Positions 25,519-32,823 of a stretch of 64,000 nt of DNA are shown here, in pieces (the stretch's first letter is position 1; each line of letters starts with the position of its first letter). The notes beneath the pieces are model-generated. The model did not search any database. It saw only the letters and a list, made by a program, of their open reading frames with translations, and was not told the DNA's origin. The position numbers and the translations under genes are program-made. The DNA is from Leptofilum sp041748655 (lineage in GTDB: Bacteria; Chloroflexota; Anaerolineae; Promineifilales; Promineifilaceae): positions 62,001-126,000 of the forward strand of contig JBGTCV010000143.1 of assembly GCA_041748655.1 (NCBI GenBank), written 5' to 3'.

Positions 25519-26754
25519 ATGACATTTTTACGCAGCACCAACTTTTCCTCAGAGTCGTGGACCGTTTCCGAACTGACGCAATATATTCGGGAGCTGTTTG
25601 AAATTGATTACCGCTTGCAGGATGTCGAGGTGAGCGGCGAGATTTCTAACTTTACCCGCGCCCGCTCCGGTCATCTCTACTTCACCCTGAAGGACGACAA
25701 ATCGCAGCTAAAATGCGTCATGTGGCGTACCTCGGCGGAGCGGATTCGCTTTCAGCCGCAGGATGGGGACGCGGTGGTGGTGAACGGCCGTATCTCCGTT
25801 TACGAAGCCAGCGGCGTCTACCAGCTTTACGCCGAACAGATGTCACCATTGGGGCAGGGGGATTTGGCCGCCGCCTTTGAAGAACTCAAGGCCAGATTGG
25901 CCGACGAAGGGCTGTTTGATGCTGAATTCAAGAAGCCCATTCCCCAATTTCCGCGCAAAATCGGTATTGTTACTTCGGCCGACGCGGCTGCGCTGCGCGA
26001 CATCATCAACGTGCTGCGCCGCCGCTACCCGCTCGTTTCCGTGCTGATCGCGCCCACGCTGGTGCAGGGGGCGGATGCGCCGCCCCAAATTGTGCGGGCG
26101 CTGCGCTGGCTGGACGGCCGTAACGACCTCGACACCATCATCATTGCCCGTGGCGGCGGCTCCATGGAAGATTTGTGGGCCTTCAACAATGAAACCCTCG
26201 CCCGCGCCATCTTTGCCGCCCAGCATCCCATTATCAGCGGCGTGGGGCATGAGGTTGATTTCACCATTGCCGATTTTGTGGCCGATTTACGCGCCCCGAC
26301 CCCTTCGGCAGCGGCCGAGCTGGCGGTGCCAGACGTGAGCGAGTTAAGGCCGTATTTCCACGCCATCCAGCAGCAGATGAAAAACAGCGTGCTGGAGCAA
26401 ATTGGGCAGTATCGCTGGCAGGTGCAGGCGCTCAAGCGATCGCTCGGCCACCTCAGCCCTCGCGTAAGTCTGGCCAGCAACCGGCAGCAGCTAGACAGTT
26501 GGCAATCCCGGCTGGATCGGGCCATGCAGCGTCGGCTGGACCAATCGAGCCACCGCCTGAACCTGCTGCAAGCCCAGCTAACGGCCGTTAGCCCCAAAGC
26601 GACGCTGGAGCGGGGGTATGCCATTGTGCGGGCGGGCGACGGCCGTATCGTCCGCGCCCCGGCAGACGTGCAGCCGGGCGACCCGCTCACCGTCCAGGTC
26701 CGCGACGGCCAATTTGGCGTCATCGTGGACGGTAAGAATTTATCCACAGATTAA
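25519..26754 (+). CDS. xseA: Exodeoxyribonuclease VII large subunit
   Basis: 411 residues: an N-terminal OB-fold (WTVSELTQYIRELFEIDYRL onward), then the catalytic domain with FPRKIGIVTSADAAALRDI, the IARGGGSMEDLWAFN motif and SGVGHEVDFTIADFVADLRAPTPS. A coiled-coil region binds several XseB small subunits. The complex degrades single-stranded DNA into oligonucleotides. No clear Shine-Dalgarno precedes the ATG. xseB lies about 1.7 kb downstream behind two unrelated genes instead of directly after it. Confidence 0.97.
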   Translation: MTFLRSTNFSSESWTVSELTQYIRELFEIDYRLQDVEVSGEISNFTRARSGHLYFTLKDDKSQLKCVMWRTSAERIRFQPQDGDAVVVNGRISVYEASGVYQLYAEQMSPLGQGDLAAAFEELKARLADEGLFDAEFKKPIPQFPRKIGIVTSADAAALRDIINVLRRRYPLVSVLIAPTLVQGADAPPQIVRALRWLDGRNDLDTIIIARGGGSMEDLWAFNNETLARAIFAAQHPIISGVGHEVDFTIADFVADLRAPTPSAAAELAVPDVSELRPYFHAIQQQMKNSVLEQIGQYRWQVQALKRSLGHLSPRVSLASNRQQLDSWQSRLDRAMQRRLDQSSHRLNLLQAQLTAVSPKATLERGYAIVRAGDGRIVRAPADVQPGDPLTVQVRDGQFGVIVDGKNLSTD

Positions 26755-26823
26755 CGCAGATTGACGCAGATTAATGAGCTCAAAAAAATCTGCGCGAATC
26801 TGCGAAATCTGCGAAATCTGCGG
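26744..26823. repeat. Word-type inverted repeat (ACGCAGATT)
   Basis: Three ACGCAGATT-like words on the left and four AATCTGCG-like words on the right form the hairpin between xseA and the dehydrogenase gene. The left arm begins inside the last xseA codons. Confidence 0.75.
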
Positions 26824-26843
26824 ATTGCTTTTTAGGAGTAACA

Positions 26844-27824
26844 ATGGCCAACATCCTCATCACTCAGCATATTGGCGAGGCGGGTGTGCAAACGCTGCGC
26901 GACGCCGGGCACAACGTGACCTATCGTAACGAAACCGAGCCGATGCCGCCCGCTGAACTGCAAACGGCCGTTCGCCCCGCCGAGGGTCTACTCTGTTTGC
27001 TGACGGATCGGGTGGATACGGCCGTTCTGGATGCCGCCCCCAACCTGAAGATGATCGCCAACGTCGCCGTCGGCTACGACAATATTGATCTGCCCGCCGC
27101 CACCGAACGCGCCGTTTGGGTCAGCAACACGCCCGATGTACTCACCGAAACCACTGCCGACCATGCCTTTGCCCTGCTGCTGGCCATCGCCCGCCGCATT
27201 CCAGAGGCCGATGCCTTCATGCGGGCGGGCAAGTACGAAAAGTTTGAGATGTTTCCGCCGCTGCTGGGGCTGGACGTGTACGGCAAAACGTTGGGCATCG
27301 TGGGGCTGGGGCGGATTGGCACAGCCGTTGCCCGTCGCGGTGCGTTGGGCTTTGGCATGAAGGTTTTGTACACGGCGAATCGGGCGAAAACGGCCGTCGA
27401 GCAAGAGCTGGGTGCAGAGTGGGCAACGCTGCCGGAGCTGCTGCGCCAGAGCGATTTTGTTAGCATCAACGTACCGCTCACTTCCGAAACACGCCATCTG
27501 TTTACCCTGGAAACCTTGCGCCAGATGAAGCCCACCGCCTGCCTCATCAATACCGCACGCGGTCCCATCATCAAGGAGGCCGATTTGCTAACGGCGCTGC
27601 GCGAAGGGATCATCTGGGGTGCGGCGCTGGATGTGTTTGAGGCGGAACCTCAAATGACGCCAGGTCTGGCAGATTATCGTGAGCGGCTGGTTGTGGTGCC
27701 GCATTTGGGCAGCGCCACGGGTGAAACAAGGCGGAAAATGGTGGATACGGCCGTAACCAACCTCCTCGCGGGCCTTTCCAACCAAACCCCACCCAACGCC
27801 CTCAACGCGGAGCAATTGGTATGA
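26844..27824 (+). CDS. D-2-hydroxyacid dehydrogenase (glyoxylate/hydroxypyruvate reductase type)
   Basis: 326 residues, NAD(P)-dependent. The Rossmann motif is GIVGLGRIGTAVARR (about 153-167). The catalytic triad is Arg in LINTARGPI, Glu in DVFEAEPQ and His in VVPHLGSATGETR. The overall pattern fits glyoxylate reductase or D-glycerate dehydrogenase. TAGGAG lies 5-6 bases before the ATG. Cofactor choice cannot be read with confidence. Confidence 0.94.
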   Translation: MANILITQHIGEAGVQTLRDAGHNVTYRNETEPMPPAELQTAVRPAEGLLCLLTDRVDTAVLDAAPNLKMIANVAVGYDNIDLPAATERAVWVSNTPDVLTETTADHAFALLLAIARRIPEADAFMRAGKYEKFEMFPPLLGLDVYGKTLGIVGLGRIGTAVARRGALGFGMKVLYTANRAKTAVEQELGAEWATLPELLRQSDFVSINVPLTSETRHLFTLETLRQMKPTACLINTARGPIIKEADLLTALREGIIWGAALDVFEAEPQMTPGLADYRERLVVVPHLGSATGETRRKMVDTAVTNLLAGLSNQTPPNALNAEQLV

Positions 27825-27894
27825 TCTCTCCGTGCCCCTCTGTGCCTCCTCTGCGCAGCTCTGTGTTCCGTTTTTTTGTTTGGGAGAGCAGCCA

Positions 27895-28353
27895 ATGAAC
27901 CTGAAATACCGGCTGCTCTACCTGGTGGCCCGCTGCTACTGGCGCATTTTTCGGCCGCTCACTCTGGGCGTTAAGCTGATGCTCATCGAAAACGAGTCGA
28001 TCTGGCTGGTGCAGCACAGCTACCAGACGGGCTGGTTTTTACCAGGTGGCGGGGTAAAGCGGAATGAGGGGTTGGAAACGGCCGTGCGCCGCGAAGCCCG
28101 CGAAGAAGTTGGCGCGAACCTGGGTGAACTCAGCTTGTTTGGCGTCTACAGCAGCACGGATCAGCACAAAAACGATCACGTCGCGGTCTTTTACTGCCAC
28201 GATTTTACGCTGGGACAGACAGACAAGGGTGAAATTCGGGCCGTGCAGCAGTTCCCGTTGGCGCAGCTACCGCCAGACGTCTCACGCGGCACCCGCCGCC
28301 GCATCGAGGAATATTTGGCTGGCAGGCCCAAACCTGAAGCCGGCTTGTGGTGA
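27895..28353 (+). CDS. Nudix hydrolase
   Basis: 152 residues from the ATG at 27895; an earlier in-frame ATG lies in a CTCTGTG-type repeat arm (27826-27868) and is unlikely. The Nudix box is complete: GGGVKRNEGLETAVRREARE followed by EVGA. The amphipathic N-terminus (YRLLYLVARCYWRIFRPL) may touch the membrane. The family cleaves nucleoside diphosphates linked to other groups; the substrate is unknown. Confidence 0.93.
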   Translation: MNLKYRLLYLVARCYWRIFRPLTLGVKLMLIENESIWLVQHSYQTGWFLPGGGVKRNEGLETAVRREAREEVGANLGELSLFGVYSSTDQHKNDHVAVFYCHDFTLGQTDKGEIRAVQQFPLAQLPPDVSRGTRRRIEEYLAGRPKPEAGLW

Positions 28354-28442
28354 ACAAAATCGGGACACAGAAGTCTCTGCATTTTCACAGATAGAAATCA
28401 GCCTGTATCTATGTTTATCAGCATCCAATTTTGGAGGGAAAA

Positions 28443-28664
28443 ATGAGCGAAGAAGCAGAAAAATTATCGTTTGAAGCAGCCTTAGCCGAACTGGAGAAAA
28501 TCGTCGCTCAGCTGGAGTCTGGCGATTTGAGTTTGGAAGCATCGCTGGATTTGTTTGAGAAGGGTCAAAAATTGGCCCAGCAATGTAACGTGCAGTTGGA
28601 AACGGCCGCATTACGCATCGAACAGCTCACCAGCGACGGTGAAATCGTCGAGCTAGACCTTTAA
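28443..28664 (+). CDS. xseB: Exodeoxyribonuclease VII small subunit
   Basis: 73 residues from the ATG at 28443 with GGAGGG 5 bases upstream. The core matches the family: FEAALAELEKIVAQLESGDL, SLEASLDLFEKGQKLAQQC. Two long helices bind the coiled coil of XseA. Last gene before the structured region upstream of ftsY. Confidence 0.97.
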   Translation: MSEEAEKLSFEAALAELEKIVAQLESGDLSLEASLDLFEKGQKLAQQCNVQLETAALRIEQLTSDGEIVELDL

Positions 28665-28699
28665 GCCCAATTGTCAGCCCCCCCAACAATCGTTATACT

Positions 28700-29000
28700 C
28701 ATTCTGTCACCTTGAGCCGCTGAGGCGGTTCAGTTTGGGCAAAGATGTCGGGGATGCTTCAGTCGTTCAGCTTGTTTACAAGCTGAATAGACAGCGCCCA
28801 AACGATTTATGTAACCATTCAGTTGGTATCCCGCACGAGGGCGCTTCGCGCCCCGTGCGGGGAAGAGGATTGGGTTTTTTCAGTTTTGGGGGGCATTTTA
28901 CCCCCCAAAACTGAAAAAACCCCACGATCTTCGCATCGCCAGGCGCAAAGCGCCGAGGCGATGCCCTTACTCCAGGCAAGGCTGAACGGTTACCGATTTA
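28700..29000. other. Densely folded intergenic region upstream of ftsY
   Basis: Between xseB and ftsY I find at least five hairpins in series: GAGCCGC/GCGGTTC (28713-28730); TTCAGCTTGT/ACAAGCTGAA (28766-28787); CCGCACG plus GGGCGC with a bulged A and a 3-base loop (28831-28860); a stem of about 22 bp, GGGTTTTTTCAGTTTTGG onward (28872-28922); and GCATCGCC plus GGCGC (28933-28964). GTAACCATTCAG near 28811 and CTGAACGGTTAC near 28981 are imperfect terminal inverted repeats enclosing the last three. It could be a structured RNA or a MITE-like element; I recognise no known family. Confidence 0.7.
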
Positions 29001-29023
29001 TTTTGCGAAAAGGGAAAACAAAC

Positions 29024-29926
29024 TTGTTCAAAAGTATACGTGAATCATTAAGCCGTACCCGAAACACCGTTTTTGGTCAAATTGTCTCCGTGCTGGGTAC
29101 GGGGGATATTACCGAAGAAACCTGGGAAGATTTGGAAGCGCTCCTGGTCCAGGCCGATATGGGCGTGCCGACTACCCTGGCCGTGGTTGCAGCGCTGCAA
29201 GAGCTGGTGAAGAAAGAAGGGCTGTACCGCGCCGATCAGCTGACCGAGGCGCTCAAGCAAGAGCTGCGCAATATCCTGGCCGATCCGCCGCCTTTTGAGA
29301 TGGATGCGCCGCGCCAGCTCACCGTTGTTATGATTGTAGGTGTCAATGGTTCTGGCAAAACCACAACAATTGGCAAGCTGTCTCACCTCTACCAGAATAA
29401 AGGACGTAAGCTCATTCTGGCCGCCGCCGACACGTTTCGTGCTGCCGCCATCGATCAGCTCAAAATCTGGGCGGAGCGGGCCAGCGTGCCCATCATTGCC
29501 GGGCAGCCCAACGGCGATCCCGGCGCGGTGGCCTACGATGGCATTCGCGCCGCTCGCGCTCGTGGCTACGATTTGCTCATCATCGACACGGCTGGCCGTC
29601 TCCATACCAAGTTCAACTTGATGCGCGAGCTGGAAAAGGTATATGGCGTTTGTAAAAAGAGCGTCCACGCCGCGCCGCATGAAGTGCTGCTGGTTCTGGA
29701 TGCCCCCACAGGGCAAAATGCCCTGATACAGGCGGAAAAATTCAAAGAATCGGTGCATGTGACCGGCGTCATTTTGACCAAGCTAGACAGTACGGCCAAG
29801 GGGGGTATGGTCTTTGCCATTTATCGAGAGCTGGGGCTGCCGGTGCGCTTCATTGGCACGGGTGAGCGCATTGAAGATTTGGCCCCCTTTGACCCCGATC
29901 AATTTATCAATGGTCTGTTTGAGTAG
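29024..29926 (+). CDS. ftsY: Signal recognition particle receptor FtsY
   Basis: 300 residues from a TTG at 29024 with AGGGA 9 bases upstream. This start gives LFKSIRESLSRTRNTVFGQI, the usual beginning of the NG domain. Longer frames run back into the hairpin region. GTPase motifs: GVNGSGKTTTIGKL (about 106-119), DTFRAAA, DTAGRL and TKLDSTAKGG. FtsY docks ribosome-SRP complexes at the membrane. The acidic A domain of E. coli FtsY is absent, as in many bacteria. Confidence 0.96.
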   Translation: MFKSIRESLSRTRNTVFGQIVSVLGTGDITEETWEDLEALLVQADMGVPTTLAVVAALQELVKKEGLYRADQLTEALKQELRNILADPPPFEMDAPRQLTVVMIVGVNGSGKTTTIGKLSHLYQNKGRKLILAAADTFRAAAIDQLKIWAERASVPIIAGQPNGDPGAVAYDGIRAARARGYDLLIIDTAGRLHTKFNLMRELEKVYGVCKKSVHAAPHEVLLVLDAPTGQNALIQAEKFKESVHVTGVILTKLDSTAKGGMVFAIYRELGLPVRFIGTGERIEDLAPFDPDQFINGLFE

Positions 29927-30020
29927 GACTTAGTCTAGTTTGCCTGCCAGCATATGATCGATTTTCGCCTTCGTGGGAATGACATGGAGAGAGCTGAAAT
30001 CAGGATCGTTTTGGGATCGC

Positions 30021-30026
30021 TATAAT
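30021..30026 (+). promoter_or_regulatory. TATAAT box upstream of prfB
   Basis: A perfect -10 hexamer lies 27 bases before the prfB ATG. No good -35 box is present at the right distance, so this is a weak or activator-dependent candidate. Confidence 0.4.
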
Positions 30027-30052
30027 CTCATAATCAAAGGAAGAATTGTGTG

Positions 30053-31154
30053 ATGGACGAATTAGCTGAAAAATTAACTAATTTACAACAAGTCGTGAAT
30101 TTACTGCGGAGGCGTCTTTGACGTACCGGCCAAAGCGTTAAAAGTTTCACAACTGGAAGAAGTCGCGGCTGCGCCCAGCTTTTGGGAAGATTCTGCTAAA
30201 GCGCAAGGCATCATGCGTGAGTTGACCCGGCTGCGGGATCAGGTGACGGTTTGGGAATCGTTGAGCCGCCGACTGACCGATGCGCAGGAGTTGGTTGCCT
30301 TTGAGGATCCAGAGCTGCTGGCGGAATTGTCCAATGAAGTGGCCAGTTTAGAGGCGCAGATCGCGAAGTTGGAGTTTGAAACACTCTTTTCTGGCCAATA
30401 TGATGATGAAGATTGCATTCTGGCGATTCATGCGGGCGCGGGTGGCACGGAGGCGCAGGATTGGGCGCAAATGCTGGAGCGTATGTTTATGCGCTGGGCC
30501 GATTCGCATGAAATGGTCGTGGATATTGTGGATCAGAGTCCTGGCGATGAGGCGGGCATTAAGAGTGTGATGATGGCGATAAAGGGGAGTTATGTATACG
30601 GCCGTCTCCAATCCGAGCGGGGCGTGCATCGTTTAGTTCGCATCTCACCCTACGACTCATCCAGCCGCCGCCACACCTCCTTCGCCAAGGTAGAAGTATG
30701 GCCCGATGTGGCAGAAGATATTGAGATTGAAATCGATGAGCGAGATTTGCGCATCGACCGGTTTAAAGCGAGTGGGGCGGGTGGCCAGCATGTGCAGAAG
30801 AATGAAACGGCCGTACGCATCACCCATATTCCCACTGGCATTGTCGTTTCTTGCCAAAATCAGCGCTCGCACACCCAAAATAAAGACACGGCGCTAAAAA
30901 TTCTGAAGGCGCAGCTGTTCGCCATTGAACAGCGCAAGCAAGAAGCCGAATTGGCCGCGCTGAAGGGTGAAGATGTAGATGCAGGCTGGGGCAGCCAGAT
31001 TCGCTCCTACGTGCTGCATCCTTACAAAATGGTCAAGGATCATCGTACCAATTATGAAGTGGGTAATACCCAGGCGGTGCTAGACGGCCGTTTGGACGAT
31101 TTTATGGAAGCGTATTTGAAACTAAAAGTGGGGCAAACCACCTCCACCACCTGA
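30053..31154 (+). CDS. prfB: Peptide chain release factor 2 with programmed +1 frameshift
   Basis: 366 residues once the frameshift is included: codons 1-22 from ATG 30053, then the in-frame UGA at 30119-30121 is bypassed by skipping T30119, and translation continues from GAC at 30120. The slip site CTT-TGA-C is preceded by the internal Shine-Dalgarno GGAGG with the classical 3-base spacing. After the shift the protein reads DVPAKALKVSQLEEVAAAPS. RF2 reads UGA and UAA and limits its own synthesis this way. The catalytic GGQ is at 243-245. The stop-recognition tripeptide is SPY (198-200) instead of the usual SPF. AGGAAG lies about 8 bases before the start. Confidence 0.97.
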
Positions 31155-31176
31155 TCTTTTAATTGGAGGCTCATAA

Positions 31177-32499
31177 ATGGCAGACAACAATAAGAAAACA
31201 TCCGCAGACCCCCGACGCGCCGTAGATATGCTCCGCGCTGCAAAACAGGCGGCGCAAAAACCAGCTTCGCCAGACAGCGCTGCCAGGAAAGAGACGCTGA
31301 AACAACGAATACGGCCGTCTGCCAGAGCCGATGCCCGAAAAGCCGCCATCAAGCAAAACCCACTCCCCAAGCCGCCTCCCCGCCGTCCTTCAGCCGTCCC
31401 AGTGGCTCCCGCTGCCGGCGCAACCGGAGCCGGGGCAGAAGTTGCCGCTCAAATCAGGCGCGTGCAGGATAAATATGGGCGACTGGTAACGCAGGCTCAA
31501 CTGGAAGATGTGTTTAGGGCCGTGGGTGATATTGATACCAAATTAACCCAGCTGCCCTTTGACGTGGAAGCTTTGCGGGCACGTGGTTACGTCCATTCTG
31601 GACTGCTAGAAGACAAGCTGGTGGCTATTGATAATCAATGGAGCGCGGTACGTCCCCGGGTAGAGACTGCCTGGCGCGAGCAAATCGAGCGGCTGGACCG
31701 GGAACTGACCCAGACAGACCGCCAGGTAGCCCGGTTAAGCAATGCCAATGCTGCCCTGGTGAAGACGATAGATACGGCCGTAGACACCCTGGGCAACCGC
31801 GTCACCGCCGCCCGCCGTACCCTGGAAGGATTGTACAACGGCGTCAAAAACGAGCTGCAAAAAATTGAGTATCAGCTGGGCCAGGTAAAAAAGATGATGG
31901 AATTAATGGCTGGCTCTGCCGAGATAGACTTGCTGCAAGCTGAAGGGCCACTGTTGGCCGTCGCTGCCAAATGGCATCAGGATGGCAAAAAAGAAGGGCC
32001 AGAAGGTTTTCTGTTTCTTACCGATCAGCGGCTGCTGTTTGAACAACGGGAAGAAATTGTTACCAAAAAGCGGTTTGGCATTTTTAAGGCCGACTCTGAA
32101 ATAATGCAAAAATTAATGTTGACGGTGCAGGTGTACGAAATTGAGCAAATCGTGCATAAAGAAGAAGGCGGCTTCCTGGGTATGGGCAAAGATGATATTT
32201 TGGAACTGGTTTTTGCCGCCGCTGCGCCGCTGTCACGCGCTCGTTTTCACCTGAAAGGGCAAGATTCCAAGGATTGGGCCTCCATGATCAACCGGATTCA
32301 ATCAGGTGAAATTAATGGCGATCGTTCAGAAGGGTATTTGGAAGAACTGGAAACAGCGTCCATTACCAGCGCCAGATTCCCAGAACAATGCCCCACCTGC
32401 TTTGCCGCCCTCCCCGTGCAGCCGCGTGGCGTCACAAGTTATTCGTGCGAATTTTGTGGGGCGACTGTACGGCCGTTGGGTTCCGAATCTCGAGTTTAG
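31177..32499 (+). CDS. Uncharacterised coiled-coil protein with C-terminal zinc ribbon
   Basis: 440 residues. Residues 1-85 are basic and disordered (Lys, Arg, Pro, Ala). About 90-250 is helical and partly coiled coil (WREQIERLDRELTQTDRQVA). About 255-390 looks like a beta-rich PH/GRAM-type domain (FLFLTDQRLLFEQREE, then VYEIEQIVHKEEGGFLGMGK). A four-cysteine ribbon ends the protein (CPTC and CEFC). No signal peptide. It follows prfB by 22 bases and is probably cotranscribed. A membrane- or protein-surface adaptor role is inference. Confidence 0.85.
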   Translation: MADNNKKTSADPRRAVDMLRAAKQAAQKPASPDSAARKETLKQRIRPSARADARKAAIKQNPLPKPPPRRPSAVPVAPAAGATGAGAEVAAQIRRVQDKYGRLVTQAQLEDVFRAVGDIDTKLTQLPFDVEALRARGYVHSGLLEDKLVAIDNQWSAVRPRVETAWREQIERLDRELTQTDRQVARLSNANAALVKTIDTAVDTLGNRVTAARRTLEGLYNGVKNELQKIEYQLGQVKKMMELMAGSAEIDLLQAEGPLLAVAAKWHQDGKKEGPEGFLFLTDQRLLFEQREEIVTKKRFGIFKADSEIMQKLMLTVQVYEIEQIVHKEEGGFLGMGKDDILELVFAAAAPLSRARFHLKGQDSKDWASMINRIQSGEINGDRSEGYLEELETASITSARFPEQCPTCFAALPVQPRGVTSYSCEFCGATVRPLGSESRV

Positions 32500-32614
32500 C
32501 CGGGTGGCATCAACCGTTTTTGTTAAACGCACATAAATTGGGACTTGGCAGAAACGGCCGTATTTTGTATAATCTTCGGCTTGCACATGCTTATGTACCT
32601 TTTATGTAAAAGCG

Positions 32615-32642
32615 TTGACATATTGACGAATACCGATATAAT
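32615..32642 (+). promoter_or_regulatory. Consensus sigma70 promoter of rpoC
   Basis: TTGACA at 32615-32620 and TATAAT at 32637-32642, both perfect, with a 16-base spacer. It implies a leader of about 175 bases before rpoC. Confidence 0.85.
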
Positions 32643-32678
32643 CGCGATCCATACAAACAAACTTGCCACGATAGTCTT

Positions 32679-32715
32679 AAGAGCGTTGGTCCTGATCAGA
32701 CCATACGCTCTTTTT
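32679..32715 (+). terminator. Attenuator-like terminator hairpin in the rpoC leader
   Basis: AAGAGCGT plus TGGTC pair with GACCA plus ACGCTCTT (one bulged base), followed by five T. It lies about 30 bases into the predicted leader, 109 bases before the rpoC start. A second small hairpin (TTCCGT/ACGGAA) follows at 32714-32729. Confidence 0.7.
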
Positions 32716-32823
32716 CCGTGTTTACGGAAATCACGCAGCTAGCTTGATTTACTCGTGCGCATGCGCTGTGCAAAACAAACTTAATTTTGGGTTGGAGCCT
32801 TATTCATTTTGGGAGGTCACCTG

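Noticed and set aside
28700..29000. Possible tRNA, 6S RNA or known riboswitch
   Set aside because: I recognise none of the conserved cores; it is left as an unassigned structured region.
28823..29023. N-terminal extension of FtsY from an upstream GTG or ATG
   Set aside because: The extension would be encoded by hairpin arms and has no family similarity; the TTG at 29024 has a ribosome site and the expected start.
32643..32823. Known riboswitch in the rpoC leader
   Set aside because: Only a terminator hairpin and a small stem are visible; no recognised aptamer motif was found.
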